Positions 34,501 through 45,800 of a DNA stretch of 64,000 bases are shown piece after piece; positions within the stretch are counted from its first letter, which is position 1, and every line of letters starts with the position of its first letter. Below the pieces are notes generated by a model. That model saw only the letters and a list, made by a program, of their open reading frames with translations. It searched no databases and was not told where the DNA came from. The stretch comes from Tuctoria greenei. Lineage: Eukaryota; Streptophyta; Magnoliopsida; Poales; Poaceae. The stretch spans positions 127,198,230 to 127,262,229 of the forward strand of contig JAYESD010000007.1 in assembly GCA_036927565.1 (NCBI GenBank), read 5' to 3'. Position numbers and translations under genes: made by a program.

Positions 34501-35635
34501 GAATGATGGATAGGACCTGTAGAATATTAGAAACAATCTGCCTTTTAATAGTTTATATATGATGGATAAGTGTAATTTCCTGTTTGATGTTTGTATCATT
34601 AACACTTTTCTTGCTATCTACTTTAGCAGCTCCATTAGTATGCTAATTAATCAATATTTGTTTCTTTTGTTTCACACAGAAGTTCAAAATTCCAATTTAG
34701 CCTTTTATTTGGGAATCTTATTGATGTTGCATTTATCTTCTTGAAGGTGGAATCAGAAATTTTCTGCCTCCATGGTGGTTTATCTCCATCCATCGAAAAT
34801 CTTGATGGTGTCCGTAGCTTAGATCGTGTTCAAGAGGTCCCTCATGAGGGACCTATGTGTGACCTTCTTTGGTCTGATCCAGATGATAGATGTGGCTGGG
34901 GCATATCTCCACGTGGTGCCGGATACACTTTTGGCCAAGTACTAGTTACAATATATATCTTTTGCTTATTGATAGACTGCAACCAGTTCTGCTCTCAACT
35001 TTGTAGCTTCAATTTTCCAGGACATATCAGAACAGTTTAATCACACCAACAATCTCAAACTTGTAGCCCGGGCTCATCAACTGGTTATGGAGGGATATAA
35101 CTGGGCTCATGTAAGTCCTTCAGCACAAGTTAGTTGCATCATTTGTTTCGTTTACATGATCTTATGGTTCTTTTAAAATCAGAGAGCCTCTAGAGGCCAT
35201 CTGGCCAGTCTTTTGAAGACTCAAAACTTCCACACAATTGCAGGAAGAAAAGGTTGTGACCATATTCAGTGCACCTAATTATTGTTACCGATGTGGGAAC
35301 ATGGCATCCATCCTGGAGGTTGATGACTGTAGGAATCACACATTTATTCAGGTAGTTGTTACTCTTTTCTTGTTACCAATTTTTGGTCTTTTTTTGGTTA
35401 GTGTTAGATGTAAACCTGCTATCTGTTTCTTGCGCATAATACTGCTATGCTTATATCGAAGTGATGAGAACTAGAATAGCCATGATTTGACCTTTTATTT
35501 TTGTTGTGTTACTATTGTTGTTTAATTTTTGACATTGCCCCCATCAAAATTCAACTGGGGTTCTTGCAGTTTGAGCCAGCTCCCAGGAGAGGTGAACCTG
35601 ACGTGACACGGAGAACACCTGATTATTTCCTCTGA
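24520..35635 (+). CDS. PP2A: Protein phosphatase 2A catalytic subunit (11 exons)
   Basis: Serine/threonine phosphatase of the PPP family, catalytic C subunit that works with A and B subunits in cytosol and nucleus. Exons: 24520-24618, 25128-25184, 32182-32265, 32376-32447, 32943-33014, 33214-33254, 33982-34048, 34747-34938, 35021-35110, 35244-35351, 35570-35635. All junctions are GT-AG and in phase, giving 315 residues (the family is about 306-314). Metal and active-site motifs are intact: GDIHGQ (exon 3), GDYVDRGYYS (exon 4), LRGNHESRQ (exon 5), APNYCYRCGN (exon 10). The C-terminus is the conserved RRTPDYFL, the methylation and phosphorylation tail. The N-terminus (MEESTGLRGSGGCGGLDAQI) is Gly-rich and variable. 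Intron 2 is 6997 bp because a gypsy element sits in it. A PP4 or PP6 identity is excluded by the TPDYFL tail. Confidence 0.95.
25436..25511. repeat. (AT)n microsatellite in PP2A intron 2
   Basis: An uninterrupted AT/TA dinucleotide run of about 76 bp, 250 bp after exon 2. Likely polymorphic. The Ile-Tyr peptides it encodes are artefacts. Confidence 0.95.
26199..31160 (+). pseudogene. gag-pol pseudogene of the intronic chromovirus
   Basis: Begins MAGIETDPEIAVLTDSQKL at 26199. Gag continues to about 27160 with one frameshift near 26690 and a zinc knuckle (CYSCTEKYSPDHKC). Another shift leads to protease (VDSGSTHTFIS, about 27280). RT at 27690-28330 has ADGTWRFCLDFRALNEQTI and FFDDILIF, with stops near 28192 and 28315. 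RNase H is at 28379-28960. Integrase at 29200-29830 has the HX-CX2C zinc finger and the core (MDFIEG, then SHRGTNF where SDRDxxF is expected, then QSEVVNK), so the second catalytic Asp is lost. A hAT element splits the frame at 29989. A chromodomain (GEWELLVQWAGRAASETTWE) lies at 30960-31040, and the frame ends inside the 3' LTR. Confidence 0.9.
29989..30640. mobile_element. Non-autonomous hAT element (652 bp) in chromovirus pol
   Basis: Starts CAGGGTTGTAAAAGGGCGCC and ends GCCTGGACAACACTG; terminal inverted repeats CAGKGTTGT. It is flanked by perfect 8-bp duplications ATGATCAG (29981-29988 and 30641-30648), diagnostic of hAT. The subterminal regions are rich in GCGCCTAGGCG-type motifs. The middle (30090-30600) is GC-rich with Pro/Arg-rich frames and no transposase. 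Removing it rejoins the pol frame around ...FYHDQQ and NRRWAEF. Confidence 0.95.
31714..31816. mobile_element. 103-bp hAT MITE in PP2A intron 2
   Basis: Starts CACTGTTTAAGGC and ends CTTTTAAAACACTG, with CCTAGGTGTCCAGGCGC internal motifs like the 652-bp hAT element. It has perfect 8-bp flanking duplications CCAGGTGT (31706-31713 and 31817-31824). Only termini and subterminal repeats are left. Confidence 0.9.
33670..33834 (-). mobile_element. SINE (Au-like) in PP2A intron 6
   Basis: A 165-bp unit flanked by identical 13-bp repeats CTCATAAATATTT (33657-33669 and 33835-33847). The ACAACAACAATCAAGC end, GTTGGGGTAGGCTTA and TTGGGCTTGGGACCGGC strings match the Au-type SINE layout read from the minus strand, with a TTG-rich 3' tail. 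Non-coding; the long direct repeat fits target-primed insertion. Confidence 0.75.
34091..34379. repeat. Imperfect tandem duplication with a C run in PP2A intron 7
   Basis: A segment starting CTGTACAT at 34091 recurs at 34261, ending CACGTGCTA..TTTGTCAACTAA in both (about 34213 and 34379). The copies share GACACTA..ATTGATATCAA and TTTTTCATCATT. Between them is a run of about 20 C. Confidence 0.8.
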
Positions 35636-36042
35636 ATTATGGCTTGGGATCATTTTTTAATTTCAGCAAGATTTTAGTGGTAGATGCTGGTTAGTAACGT
35701 TTTTGTTGGATCCCCATTAGAATCAAACCGACCAGCAATTTTAAGAAAGTGTCGAAGCCTTAATGACACACTTTACCAAAGTGCTCAGCCTACCAACCAT
35801 ACCGGGGGGAGAAACCTGATTGTCAGCAAGAGGTATCAGACTATCTCCCAAACCAACGGTGAACATAACCAAACATGTTCTTTAAAATTACATTGTTAAT
35901 CAGTGCCTCCCTCCCTGCCGCACTTTCGCATTTTGTAATGCTAACATGAGCAAACAATGTACTTGAATTATCCTGTATTGTTTTCTGAATAATCTGTTGC
36001 CAACTACATGAACCTGCACTTTACCAATGACACTAAATAATA
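35636..36042 (+). other. PP2A 3' untranslated region and flank
   Basis: No coding content. Sequence after the stop includes TTTTGTAATGCTAAC (35933) and TGAATAATCTGTTG (35985), candidate polyadenylation surroundings, but no exact end can be set. Confidence 0.4.
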
Positions 36043-36154
36043 CTACTTCTGTTTCAAAATAATTGTCGTTTTAGACAATCAAAAGAATTAAAAATAAACT
36101 AATAATGAACTAATGAAGGTTGTCCTAACGACAAATGAATTGAAACGAAGGAAG
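36043..36154. mobile_element. Stowaway MITE
   Basis: 112 bp flanked by TA, beginning CTACTTCTGTTTCAAAATAA and ending ATTGAAACGAAGGAAG, inverted ends of the CTCCCTCCGTTTC class. Confidence 0.85.
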
Positions 36155-36839
36155 TATAATATAAGCATCTCATCATCCCCCCTTCTCATTTTTGTAACGT
36201 TATAATACTTCCTGTACTCCTTTCTGCATGACCTTTCTCTGACCAAATGACTCTGTAACCTTTTTTATACCAATGACACTGAATGATAGAATACGTTGTA
36301 TATTTGGTGGAACCTTAAGAGCACGGCAAGTCCGGATCAGGGTCTTCTGAAGTTCAAGAGAATATAGTTGTTCATAGGCACTGTAGTGCTGAATAACGTT
36401 GACTCTGGATCACTATGGTACCCAATGTTAAATGGCTGGGCACATAAAGCTCTTGCAACTTTCAGCGCTCTTAAGTAAAGCCAGCATATCTGAGCTTCTA
36501 GCTGAGCACCTAACATGTTTGTGTAGAAGCCAAACAATGATGAATTAAAGCCAAACTATGGTTTGCCTTGGTTTTTAATCTTCAGACTGGCACTGAATGG
36601 AAGAGGGACGTAAAAAGCGTGTATTTTGATGTGAGACTTGAAATCCGATCTATGCTTTTGTAGACATATCAAAGACCTATTTATAATCAACAAGAGATTA
36701 TGCTTAATGGTAACTATTACAGATAATTATTTGTATCCAATGATTAAACGGGGGCACATTTGGCTGATAATTTTGGACAATTAGCTTACTGCTGGATGAT
36801 CGTCAACTTAATAACTGATCAAATCTTCTGATGCAGAGG
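36155..36839. other. Intergenic, no gene seen
   Basis: AT-rich DNA between the Stowaway MITE and a LINE fragment; short ORFs have no recognisable content. Confidence 0.4.
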
Positions 36840-37210
36840 TCAAATCCGCATCTGTGATGAAATAAAAATTTGCTCAAGGTCCAATTGGTTTTGGGGTACA
36901 GTTCTTAAAAAGTTTCAGGGGTCGCATTAACGAGGATTTCACGGATACAATGAATGTCTTCCACTAGGAGCTAGTCCCTAAAGTCAAGTGGCTGCATAAT
37001 TGGAAATCAATGAGTTTTTGGAATGATGTTTGGTTAGGGTGCTCTCCTTCTGAATTTTTAATACACCCAGATTGCTAGATGCTGTGAAGATGGAAAAGCT
37101 TCTGTTGCAGATTGTTTCAGAGATGTGAAAGAACTTTAATGAGTTAGCTGAATGGAAGTAACTCAACGCTAGGTTCAAAAGAGATGAGGTTTTCTGGATC
37201 TAAGCGTCTG
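36840..37210 (+). pseudogene. LINE ORF2 C-terminal fragment
   Basis: Plus-strand frames read a remnant of the reverse-transcriptase-adjacent region of plant L1 elements: VKWLHNWKSMSFWNDVWLG then CSPSEF, the FWxDxWLG motif, followed by a decayed ADCFRDVKEL segment. No other LINE part adjoins. Confidence 0.6.
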
Positions 37211-37611
37211 CAAAACCGGGCTGTCGAGCTTCGCATCGTAAGATATACTTTTAGATAATATGGTAAAATATTTAAAAGCACTCGAAATGGTGTCCTTTCC
37301 TAGCAGCTGATGCCTGATAGCGTACCAGCTGCCTAACTGCACAAGTTTCCCTTTGCTGCCCGAATCTTTATGAAGATCATGTTGACTCGTAAAGAGGAAA
37401 TAATCATTACAAAAACTAATTTGGAAACTGTAACAAAGATGGAAGGAATGCCCATTCCAAAAATGGATCGCTGGAAAACTTACCACGAGATATATGGATA
37501 TTATAAGTACTACATTAACATCAATTGGAATCTTTACACCATAAGGGTGAATGATGAGTCAGGGGCTTTCCCTATTGTTTCCTCTCGAAAGAGGGTGAAT
37601 GATGATGTTCC

Positions 37612-37658
37612 GCCTTAAAGAATCTAGAAAAATAAATCAAATTTAGATTCTTTAAGGC
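37612..37658. repeat. Perfect 15-bp inverted repeat
   Basis: GCCTTAAAGAATCTA (37612-37626) and its reverse complement (37644-37658) with a 17-base loop. Possibly a decayed MITE; no coding context. Confidence 0.7.
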
Positions 37659-38053
37659 AGAAACCAACCTATCAGAGTTCGAGTTTCAGAATTAACAGGG
37701 GTATTGCATATAGTACTGCGTTGGGGTTAGTGGGCACCAAAAAACTGAAATGATACCAGCATATCATTTGCTAGCAGATGAGAAGTACCCATTTAATGAT
37801 TTTTTAGATAATGTCCAGCTAATGATTGTCTGTTTAATATCCGAGATTACAGTTTTTGTAGTGCAGTTGTTGCCATCTATTCTTTCAACCTCATCTTAAT
37901 AATAAAATGGTGTTTATAGTTTTTTTCCTCCTTCACGAGTTCAGAAATGCATTTCAGTGGTGTTATCACAATAACTGTTAGAAATTGTACTGGATGAGTC
38001 TCTAAACTATGATTACAAGGTTTTCTAAAGTTCGGATGGCAAAATGTTTGATA

Positions 38054-38131
38054 CTGCTTCCGTTTCTTTTTATTTGTCACCGATAAGTTCAAAAATGAAC
38101 TAGCCGGTGACAAATAAAAAAAATAACAGAG
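38054..38131. mobile_element. Stowaway-like MITE, 78 bp
   Basis: Flanked by TA; CTGCTTCCGTTTCTTTTTAT pairs with ATAAAAAAAATAACAGAG, and GTCACCG..GTTCA pairs with TGAAC..CGGTGAC to form a near-complete hairpin. Confidence 0.75.
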
Positions 38132-38569
38132 TATTATAATTTATTAAGACAACACGTCTGCATGTTGATAACTGCAAGACAGGTACTCACTCCGGTCAGC
38201 AATTGTTTAAATCACAAAGCAAAGGCTACTGGATTGGAAATTAAAAAGAACAACCCCCGCTGTACAAACACAACGTTCAGATCTTTAGGTAGACCTGCAT
38301 TTCCGTGCTTGTAGCAATGCTTAGTAGCATCAGTATATAAAAGGGGGTATCAGTGCTTTAATCATCAACAATACGATACATTACTGCAAGTATTCCAACA
38401 TAGGATCAGGCAACCAAGCACACGATTTTCAAGATGTTTCATCGGATCACTGAAACTCTGCAGGAGCGTACTCCAGGTGAACAATGACCAACATAAAAGG
38501 TGGCTTCAATGAGCTGTGCCAGAAGAGCACAATGCCACGTTGAGGAAACTCCAAGGTGAAACATGATTT

Positions 38570-40745
38570 CTAATCTCCACACAAGCACCGAGGGCAGCGG
38601 CACTCAAAGCCAAATCCATCAGCAAGAATCTTCTGCCGAGCATGGACATCCATGCTCGTATCAATGTAGCAGATATGCAGCTCTTCACCTATAATAGAAG
38701 CAATAACTCTATATTAGCAATTCGGTGAACCTTGTTTCTTTTTAGCTGTGTCCAAGGACTGCCACAGTAACAGGTGAACTCAGACTGCACTTTTCCGTAC
38801 CTTCTTCAATATCACGGAGGGCCTTCAATTTCACTTTTGCATTTTCAAGCCAAACTATGTGAGTATTTGGATCTAAAAAACAGGAAAATGTGGATATTTG
38901 AATTTGTAATCAAAAGGAACAATACATTATCATCAATTAGAATTTGCTATTGCACAATGAAATAATATACATTTTGTCATCCCTTATAGTAAAAATGTGC
39001 CAAGCCAGTGAGGATAATTTTAGCAAGGTTATCTACAGGTGGATTCTAGAGTGCTAGAACAGGATGAGAACCCAGAAGCTAGAGACTCAATAGAATAAAA
39101 ATCTCAAGAGGATGATAGTATTGCTTGTTCTCCATATGAGTATATAGAGATCCATACCACAGTCATGGTTGTAGAAAGAAGGAAGCATATAGAGCGCATT
39201 GCCAACTGAAGCGTCACAAGATACTGAAGCTGCTGCTGAGGACAGAAGATCCTCATATGAGCTTGCAGGCAATTCAACACGGAACGTATTTATACGTATT
39301 CTCGCCAGTACATTAATATACCACTCTTTGGTCAAAACTGATTTTGTCAAAGAAAATAACTGGGGAAAGGTGCAAAGGATTGAAACAAAAATCTAGTTCT
39401 TACTAGTATGTCAATGTTCGATAATTGTCCAACTGTTGCTAGGTCAAGAAAGTAGGCTAAATCAAGATGGAAGTAAAATTAAATATCGAGGATACATGTT
39501 CTGACTTCTTCCTGAATTCCTGCCTTTCTAAAAGCAGACTCTAACAACTCAAACTCCTCCTGCATCTGTAATTTTCCATTGCCCAATTAACATGCAATGC
39601 AACCAATGAGATGCAACCAATGACATCGTAGAGCACGAATATTATACGATTATGTCTTGAAATGACAACTGAAGGAAGGTTGGGATTATTAGAAGGAAAG
39701 CAATCGGTACCTCAATTAGTGTCTTCTGATGTAGATGAGCTGGCTGAAGTATGTCAAGATAATCTGCACTAGCAGCTCCTGATATAACCATGCAAGCGAG
39801 CCGCTTGGCCATGTATGGGTACTTCAGACCCCGTGAACTTTGGAGCAAAGAAAAGCACAGCAAGTGAGGGCGCTACGAGGTGCACATTTACAGATACATG
39901 ACAAGTAGACTGGGGAGTACCAACATACCTGCAGTGGGCATCAAACAGAGACCAATCCACGCTCTGTCCAACATCATGGAACCCCTAAAATGATAAAAAG
40001 CACACATCCTGTTAGCTAAATCAAGCTGATAATCACTTAAAAATGAAGCACTTTTCTTGAATGAATGCAAAAAAACAGCAAAGCTATTCAATCTTTTAGT
40101 CTATGGGACGTGTCAAGGAACACCAGCCTTCATTCTATGATCCCAAGGGAATAAGTTAAAAACCACATTGCACTTCTACAAGCACACAACCTAGCCAAAA
40201 ATAATCTGTTGCACTAAGTGCATGAGCATAAGACGTACTGAATCTCGGTTCTTTGGTAGTATTCCACACTTGGTTCCATTTTAACACTGGCACAGGGCCA
40301 TACTACACATAACAAGTAGTTAATGTGGACGAAACAAACTAAGATTCGGGACCCAAGGCGTCACCTTGGCGTGCTCCTTGCACGCATCGCTGCAGAAGTA
40401 GCAGCCCCCGCCGCTGGAGCCGCGCCCCTCCCCGGAGGCCTTCCTCCTGAGGCAGCTGTAGCACACCTAAGCGACGGTCCAGCTCAGCTCGTAGGTCGGT
40501 GAACCGCGTTTTCAGGGACGTTGCTGGAAAATGGAAGCGCGCAGAGGAGCGATCACCTCGTGGAGCAGGGAGGGGGCGGGGTGGGCGAGGAGGGGCTCCG
40601 CGGAGTGGAGGTGCTCTCCACAGGCCACAGGGCGTGTGGCGAATACGCCGCGGCCGGAAGACTCCGTGACGGCCACGCGGATCGGCGGCGGGCCGCGGAC
40701 GGCCGCCGTCATCGCGGTGGATAGGAGGCGGCGGCGGAGGAACAT
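38570..40745 (-). CDS. SET-domain protein, ATXR4/SDG38-like (8 exons)
   Basis: Putative protein-lysine methyltransferase. Minus-strand exons in order: 40557-40745, 40365-40466, 39929-39984, 39711-39837, 39496-39565, 39158-39337, 38801-38872, 38570-38688; all GT-AG and in phase, 304 residues. The N-terminal SET half (IRVAVTESSGRGVFATRPV, residues about 22-40) is followed by a zinc-finger-like insert (CYSCLRR...CYFCSDACKEHAK, about 65-97). The C-terminal SET half has the cofactor motif NHDCDPNTH and GEELHICYID, then a Cys-rich post-SET (CRCPRCLCGD). This layout is that of plant ATXR4-type proteins. The Arg/Ala-rich start (MFLRRRLLSTAMTAAVRG) could be a mitochondrial presequence. Substrate unknown; histone activity is not implied by sequence alone. 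Confidence 0.85.
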
Positions 40746-41686
40746 GATCTGTGGTAGAGGAAGATGCTGAGGTGATCACGGCCGCTGATTTGGATCGTGT
40801 GGTACTGAACAACGGAGACCTCTGTACTGTACTGTACTTTTTTTAAAATCTTTCAAATAAGATATAGTTGCAATATCTGTTAATATACAAACTCATTCAT
40901 ATCACAACACACTAACACAAACGAGTATATGATCAACCCTACGGCTACAAGTAGTTTTAAAATTGTGCCTATGAAGAGATCATCAAAATCATCAGATCTG
41001 ATGTGTGACGGGGATATCACCATCTCATTGTAGTTCCACTCGTGATAGCTTTCTATTGTGATTTCACATACAAGAGACATGTTCAATAATGTCGAATAGA
41101 CAGGACAAACCTACGGAAGAGGAGAAGAAACTGTACTTTTGGGAGAATACAGCGCATGTCTAGTGTATTGATGTCTTCCACTGTTGCTCTCTTGCCTCGC
41201 CGCCGTCCACCGCACAGCCGCCTGTCGTGCTACCGTCCGTCTTGCAGCTGCCCGCCGCACCGTTGTGAGCTACAAAATCATCGCCGCCGACCATCTGTTG
41301 TGGCCGTCGTCGGGTGGGATGGAAGATATGGGTGTAGAGAAGAGGAGAGAAGTGAAGATTAGGGTTAGGAGGTGTTCTTTTATATCTTCACGATTTGAAA
41401 GGAGGATCTTCAGATGAAATCCGATGGTCCTTATTAATCACTGCGTCGGCCCAACTCGGCCACATCTGCCTCTAGTCCCGATTCGCTGCTTCTGCCCGTC
41501 CTATCTCTCTTCGTTACGTTCCTCCGTCGCCGCCTTCTCTGCTCACCACCCCTCCGCCGCTGCTGCTCGCCTGGCCTGACGTCTAGGCCACCGCCTGAAC
41601 ATTCATGCACCCGTCTAGGTGTTTAGGCGGTGATTCACACCCCTGCTAGAGTGGGAGCTCCTTGATCCACGCTCGCATGTCTCTTA
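40746..41686. other. SET gene upstream region with decayed hAT-like DNA
   Basis: Divergent region between the SET gene and a MITE. No TATA box is obvious near 40780-40860. From about 41580 to 41641 the sequence (GACGTCTAGGCCACCGCCTG, GTGTTTAGGCGGTGATTCACACCCCTG) resembles the terminal part of the hAT family at 29989-30640. A clear second terminus and duplication are not seen. Confidence 0.35.
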
Positions 41687-42084
41687 TGGTGTGTTTGGTT
41701 TGGAGTCAAAGTGGGATGGGATGGATCCATCCCAGTTTTCAGAGATGGGATGATCCTGTTTTCTGTTTGTCTAGAAGGATGGGACCATCCAGTTTTTTGT
41801 TTGTTTTGTGAGATGGTGTGTGACGGAATGGTCTTGTCTCCTGTTTGAATGAAAGGATGGGACAGAGACATGTGAGTATAAGTACCTCCGGATGGTTGCG
41901 CGCCTGTCTCCACGGAGGTGGGACGGATCCGTCTCCATGTTTTTGATGGAATGGTTCCATCCCGCATCTGAGTGGAATATTCTCTTTTGAGGTATGACTC
42001 TATTCCAAGTGTCTCTAAACCAAGCAACAGAAAAATAGGATTGTCCCGTCCCGTCCCACCATATCCCTCAAACTAAACACACTC
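41687..42084. mobile_element. Tourist-like MITE (398 bp)
   Basis: Flanked by TTA (41684-41686 and 42085-42087). Termini TGGTGTGTTTGGTTTGGAG and CTCAAACTAAACACACTC are inverted repeats of the GAGTGTGTTTGGTTT class of PIF/Harbinger MITEs. Homologous to 23700-24077. Confidence 0.85.
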
Positions 42085-42217
42085 TTAGCTATATGTATTA
42101 GATAACATGTTGTATGCATGTTAAGTGTCAGTAAATTGCTGTTATGTATTTTTTTTTAACGCACCAAACATGTCAGTGGTCTTTCTTTTATTCAGGACAC
42201 CAGGACCGGGATAGGAC

Positions 42218-42771
42218 CAAGTTTCGCTTGGTTTTTGAACAAACAAGTTTCGCTTGGTTATTTATAGGGGCAGCATCCTTTTCGCTGCTGCTACCTAACC
42301 TTCCTTGTACGGCCCCCACCCCATTTAGACTCTGTTCCTCCTAAATCTCCTCTCCATTGGCAAAGCATCTCAACGATAAGCATTCCTCTGTGAGGTTGTT
42401 CGATCCTGGCACGAGCATTCCGAGGCAATCAACAAGGTGTGTTCCTTGATTCTTGTTTCAGTGCCTGTTCCATTTGTGTATCATTTGTTTTCTGGATCAT
42501 GGTCATTAATTTATGTTCTACAAGATTGAAGGAGATAAATGAAATCTATTTGTTCATGTTGAGATGCATGCTCGCTTTGGCTTTCCAGATTTTCCTTCCT
42601 TTCTCGTATCTTTGTTCATGTCTCCTGAAATGCATTCTGTTTCAGGAAAAAGTAAATCAGTAGAAAGTAGAAGAATGCAAGAGGAAAAAGCTTGAAATGT
42701 GTTCTTTCGAAACAGATCTTACCCGTTGGTAGAGAACTTGATATCCAATAACTAGCTTTTTCCTGCCACAG
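42218..42771 (+). promoter_or_regulatory. IQM promoter, 5' UTR exon and leader intron
   Basis: A TATA-like TATTTATAGGGG lies at 42259-42270, preceded by two copies of CAAGTTTCGCTTGGTT (42218-42233 and 42244-42259). A leader exon ends AACAAG at 42436 with GT, and an acceptor AG at 42770-42771 resumes the leader before the ATG at 42812. The leader intron is therefore 42437-42771. Confidence 0.6.
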
Positions 42772-42811
42772 GTTTACACAAACCACAGGGGCCTAATCAA
42801 ATCAGAGAAAA

Positions 42812-45800
42812 ATGGGGCTGTCAATCTCATACCCACCAGATGACTACCTGCCAGCAGTGGAGGACAACATGGGCCGGCTGTTCATCCGATCCCTCAGCTT
42901 CGACGACATGGAGGATGAAGTCGACTCCCCTTCAGCATTGCTCCCCGCTATCGGCTCAAGCAAGCTGATCATTGAAGGCTCGTTGAGCTTCAAGAGGAGA
43001 GAGGCTGAAAACGTTCAGACGGAGACCACGCTGTCCATTAGGAGTCCTACATCTGAAAGAGAAGGTTGCAACATCAATACTAGTGCTGCTGCTCCATCAA
43101 GATTCAAGCCAACAAGCGACTGTCCGCCGGACTCTCCGGTGATCGGAATGGACAGCCCAAGGCACCAAGCCGCCGCTCTCAGGCTGCAGAAGGTGTACAA
43201 GAGCTTCAGAATAAGGCGGCAGCTTGCGGATTGTGCCGTTCTTGTGGAACAGAGATGGTATGACTGATATGTACTCTGCAGTTGTTTTGAGTTTCAGTTC
43301 ATAGAATAGGGTGTGGCTAATTTGTGTCACAAGGAGGTGGTAGTTTCTGAAATTTTTATGGTCCTAAAATGCAGGTGGAAGTTGCTTGATTTTGCACTGC
43401 TCAAGCGAAATTCAGTGTCATTCTTTGACATAGAGAAGCCCGAGACTGCTGTCTCGAAATGGTCCCGGGCAAGAATGAGGGCTGCCAAGGTAGTAATAAT
43501 GTTCTTTTATTCAGATATAGCATCATAGATAGCATTGCCACCTTCGTAACTACAGTGGTATTGGAGTATTACTGCATTGACACAGTCGTAGTGTTTGCTA
43601 TAACTTTTAGGTCGGCAAAGGTCTATCCAAGGATGAAAAGGCCCAGAAACTTGCCCTGCAGCATTGGCTAGAAGCGGTACGCAGTGATAGTATCATGTCT
43701 CGACACTGTCCTAGTGACAGCATTGTTCAAATAAAACTGACATCCACCTATTTCTTTGTCAGATTGACCCTCGACATCGGTATGGCCACAACCTGCACTT
43801 CTACTACCACCGTTGGCTCCACTGTCAGAGCAAGCAACCCTTCTTCTACTGGTAAATAATTTCAGAACAGTAGCCGCATCCGCTAGCTAGCTCGCAGTCC
43901 CCTCGCCCGCCACCATGAAGATCGTCCCAAACTGGCATCTGACCATGCTTTGAAGAAGGAGGCACTGTTCCCTGCCGAGGTGCTTAAGAAGGTGCTAGCG
44001 AGCCGTTGCTTCCGATGCCTTGCCAGGAACCACTTTGTTGCTCAGTGTCGTGAACCGCCGAGGTGTGTTTGCTGCCTCCACAACGGCCACACTGCTCGTC
44101 GTTCTTCTCAGCCTTCCTCCTCCGGCGCCAACCGGAGCATTCATCCTCGGCTGCTCGACTCGGCTCCTAATTTTAAGAGTCGGCTAGCATTTCCATCACT
44201 ATCGCCGACGGGCCGAGACTATAGCCGCCGTCGACCAGGCACCACCTTCCGGGACGTGCTTTGTGGCCCGGGTGAGGAGATGGCAGCTGCAGCGAGGACT
44301 TTGGATCGACGACCCCATCATGGTCAGGCTGCTGTCCTCCTTAGTGGAACGATGGCGGCAGAGCTGGCGCGTCTGCATCACCGCCATGTTCTTCTCTCTT
44401 TTGCGGTACCGTCCATGCAGATATCCGCCATGCTATACAGCAACAAGCCCGTCTTCCGATCTGGGATATCTCGGTGACTCCTCAGGGTGTCAGTGCTTTC
44501 ATTGCGCGACTTACTCACCCTGATCAGTGTGATGCTGTGCTTCAGCAGGGCAGCATCTACGCTGGCAACGCCGAGTATCGGGTATCACCGTGGACACTGG
44601 GAGCTACGACGGTAGGCACAACATGGCTATACTGCGTCAAGATCGTTATCGAGGGCCTCCCCTGGTTCGCCAGATGCGCGGAAGCGGTCCGACAAATCCT
44701 CGGATATGTCTGCATCTTCGACCACATGGACCGCGCTACGGCAATGCAGGCGGATCCGATCGAATTCGGCTTTTATGGATGGATGTCCGATCCTAACCTC
44801 CTACCATGCATCAAGAAGGTGACCTTCTTCCCATCAGACGCGGGAAGGTCCAACGTCTCTGATGTTCCGCCGAATGGGCCTCCGTCGGTTGTACCACCAG
44901 AAGGGAACGAGGTGGAGGTTCTTATTCAAATTGATCACCTTTATGATTTCACCCTGATGCGTCCAGATTCATCCTCTTCAGATGGTAACGGTCGGTTTTC
45001 GTCGCTATCTTCCAACTCCGGCGATGACGACGGTGCCCCAAGATACTATCGTTGTTTTTGGCTCCCAGGCATTCCAAATGAGGCTCAAGGAGGTGCTCCA
45101 CCGCCTCGGCGTCCCACGGGTTGTCGTCCTCCGGCGACTCATGATCCCGGCCTGCTGGCGACGATGACAACCACCGCCCGCCTCCTAGCTTTGAAGGCTA
45201 CCGGCGTCCCCGACAAGGTGGGGCCCAGACAAGTGCCCAACCAGGGGTCCCACCTTCTCAGGGTCGGAGCCAGCAGTCTGCTCCGTGCAGATCTAGTGGT
45301 CCTGCTACTACTGAAGCAGGGCGTGGGCACGACATTGTGCATGCACGTCCAGCCAAGACATGGGTACCCAAATCGGGACGTGCCATCACCCCATTGGTGG
45401 AGGGACTCGACCAAGCTACGGTTATAGTAGAGACTGTGTTGTGCAACTCTCTAATAGCTGCTCCAGGCCTACAGGCAGCCTGCTGGATGGGACACCGAGG
45501 TGACACTGATCCTTCCTGGTTGCTCTGCAACTTAGGAAAGGATTTGACCTCCCTTCCCGTTCAGGACAGTGTGGACCCGATGCTCGAGGAGCTTTTGGGT
45601 TGGTCCGCTATGAAGACTCAGACATTTGCAGCTCGGCAGGTTCATGGACCTGCGTGGCAGTGCGATACCGTTGCGGTTTCGCATGGGATGGTGGCCAGTC
45701 AAACCGTGCCAGAAGGGTGTGAGGCCATGCAGCGTGATGGGCTGCTTCCTGGATTGGACGGCCAGAAGTCCATCCACAAACTATTTTAGCCTGTGGCATC

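Noticed and set aside
45337..45789. 150-residue ORF as a host gene
   Set aside because: It lies between LINE ORF1 pieces in the intronic L1 and shows no separate domain or splice context.
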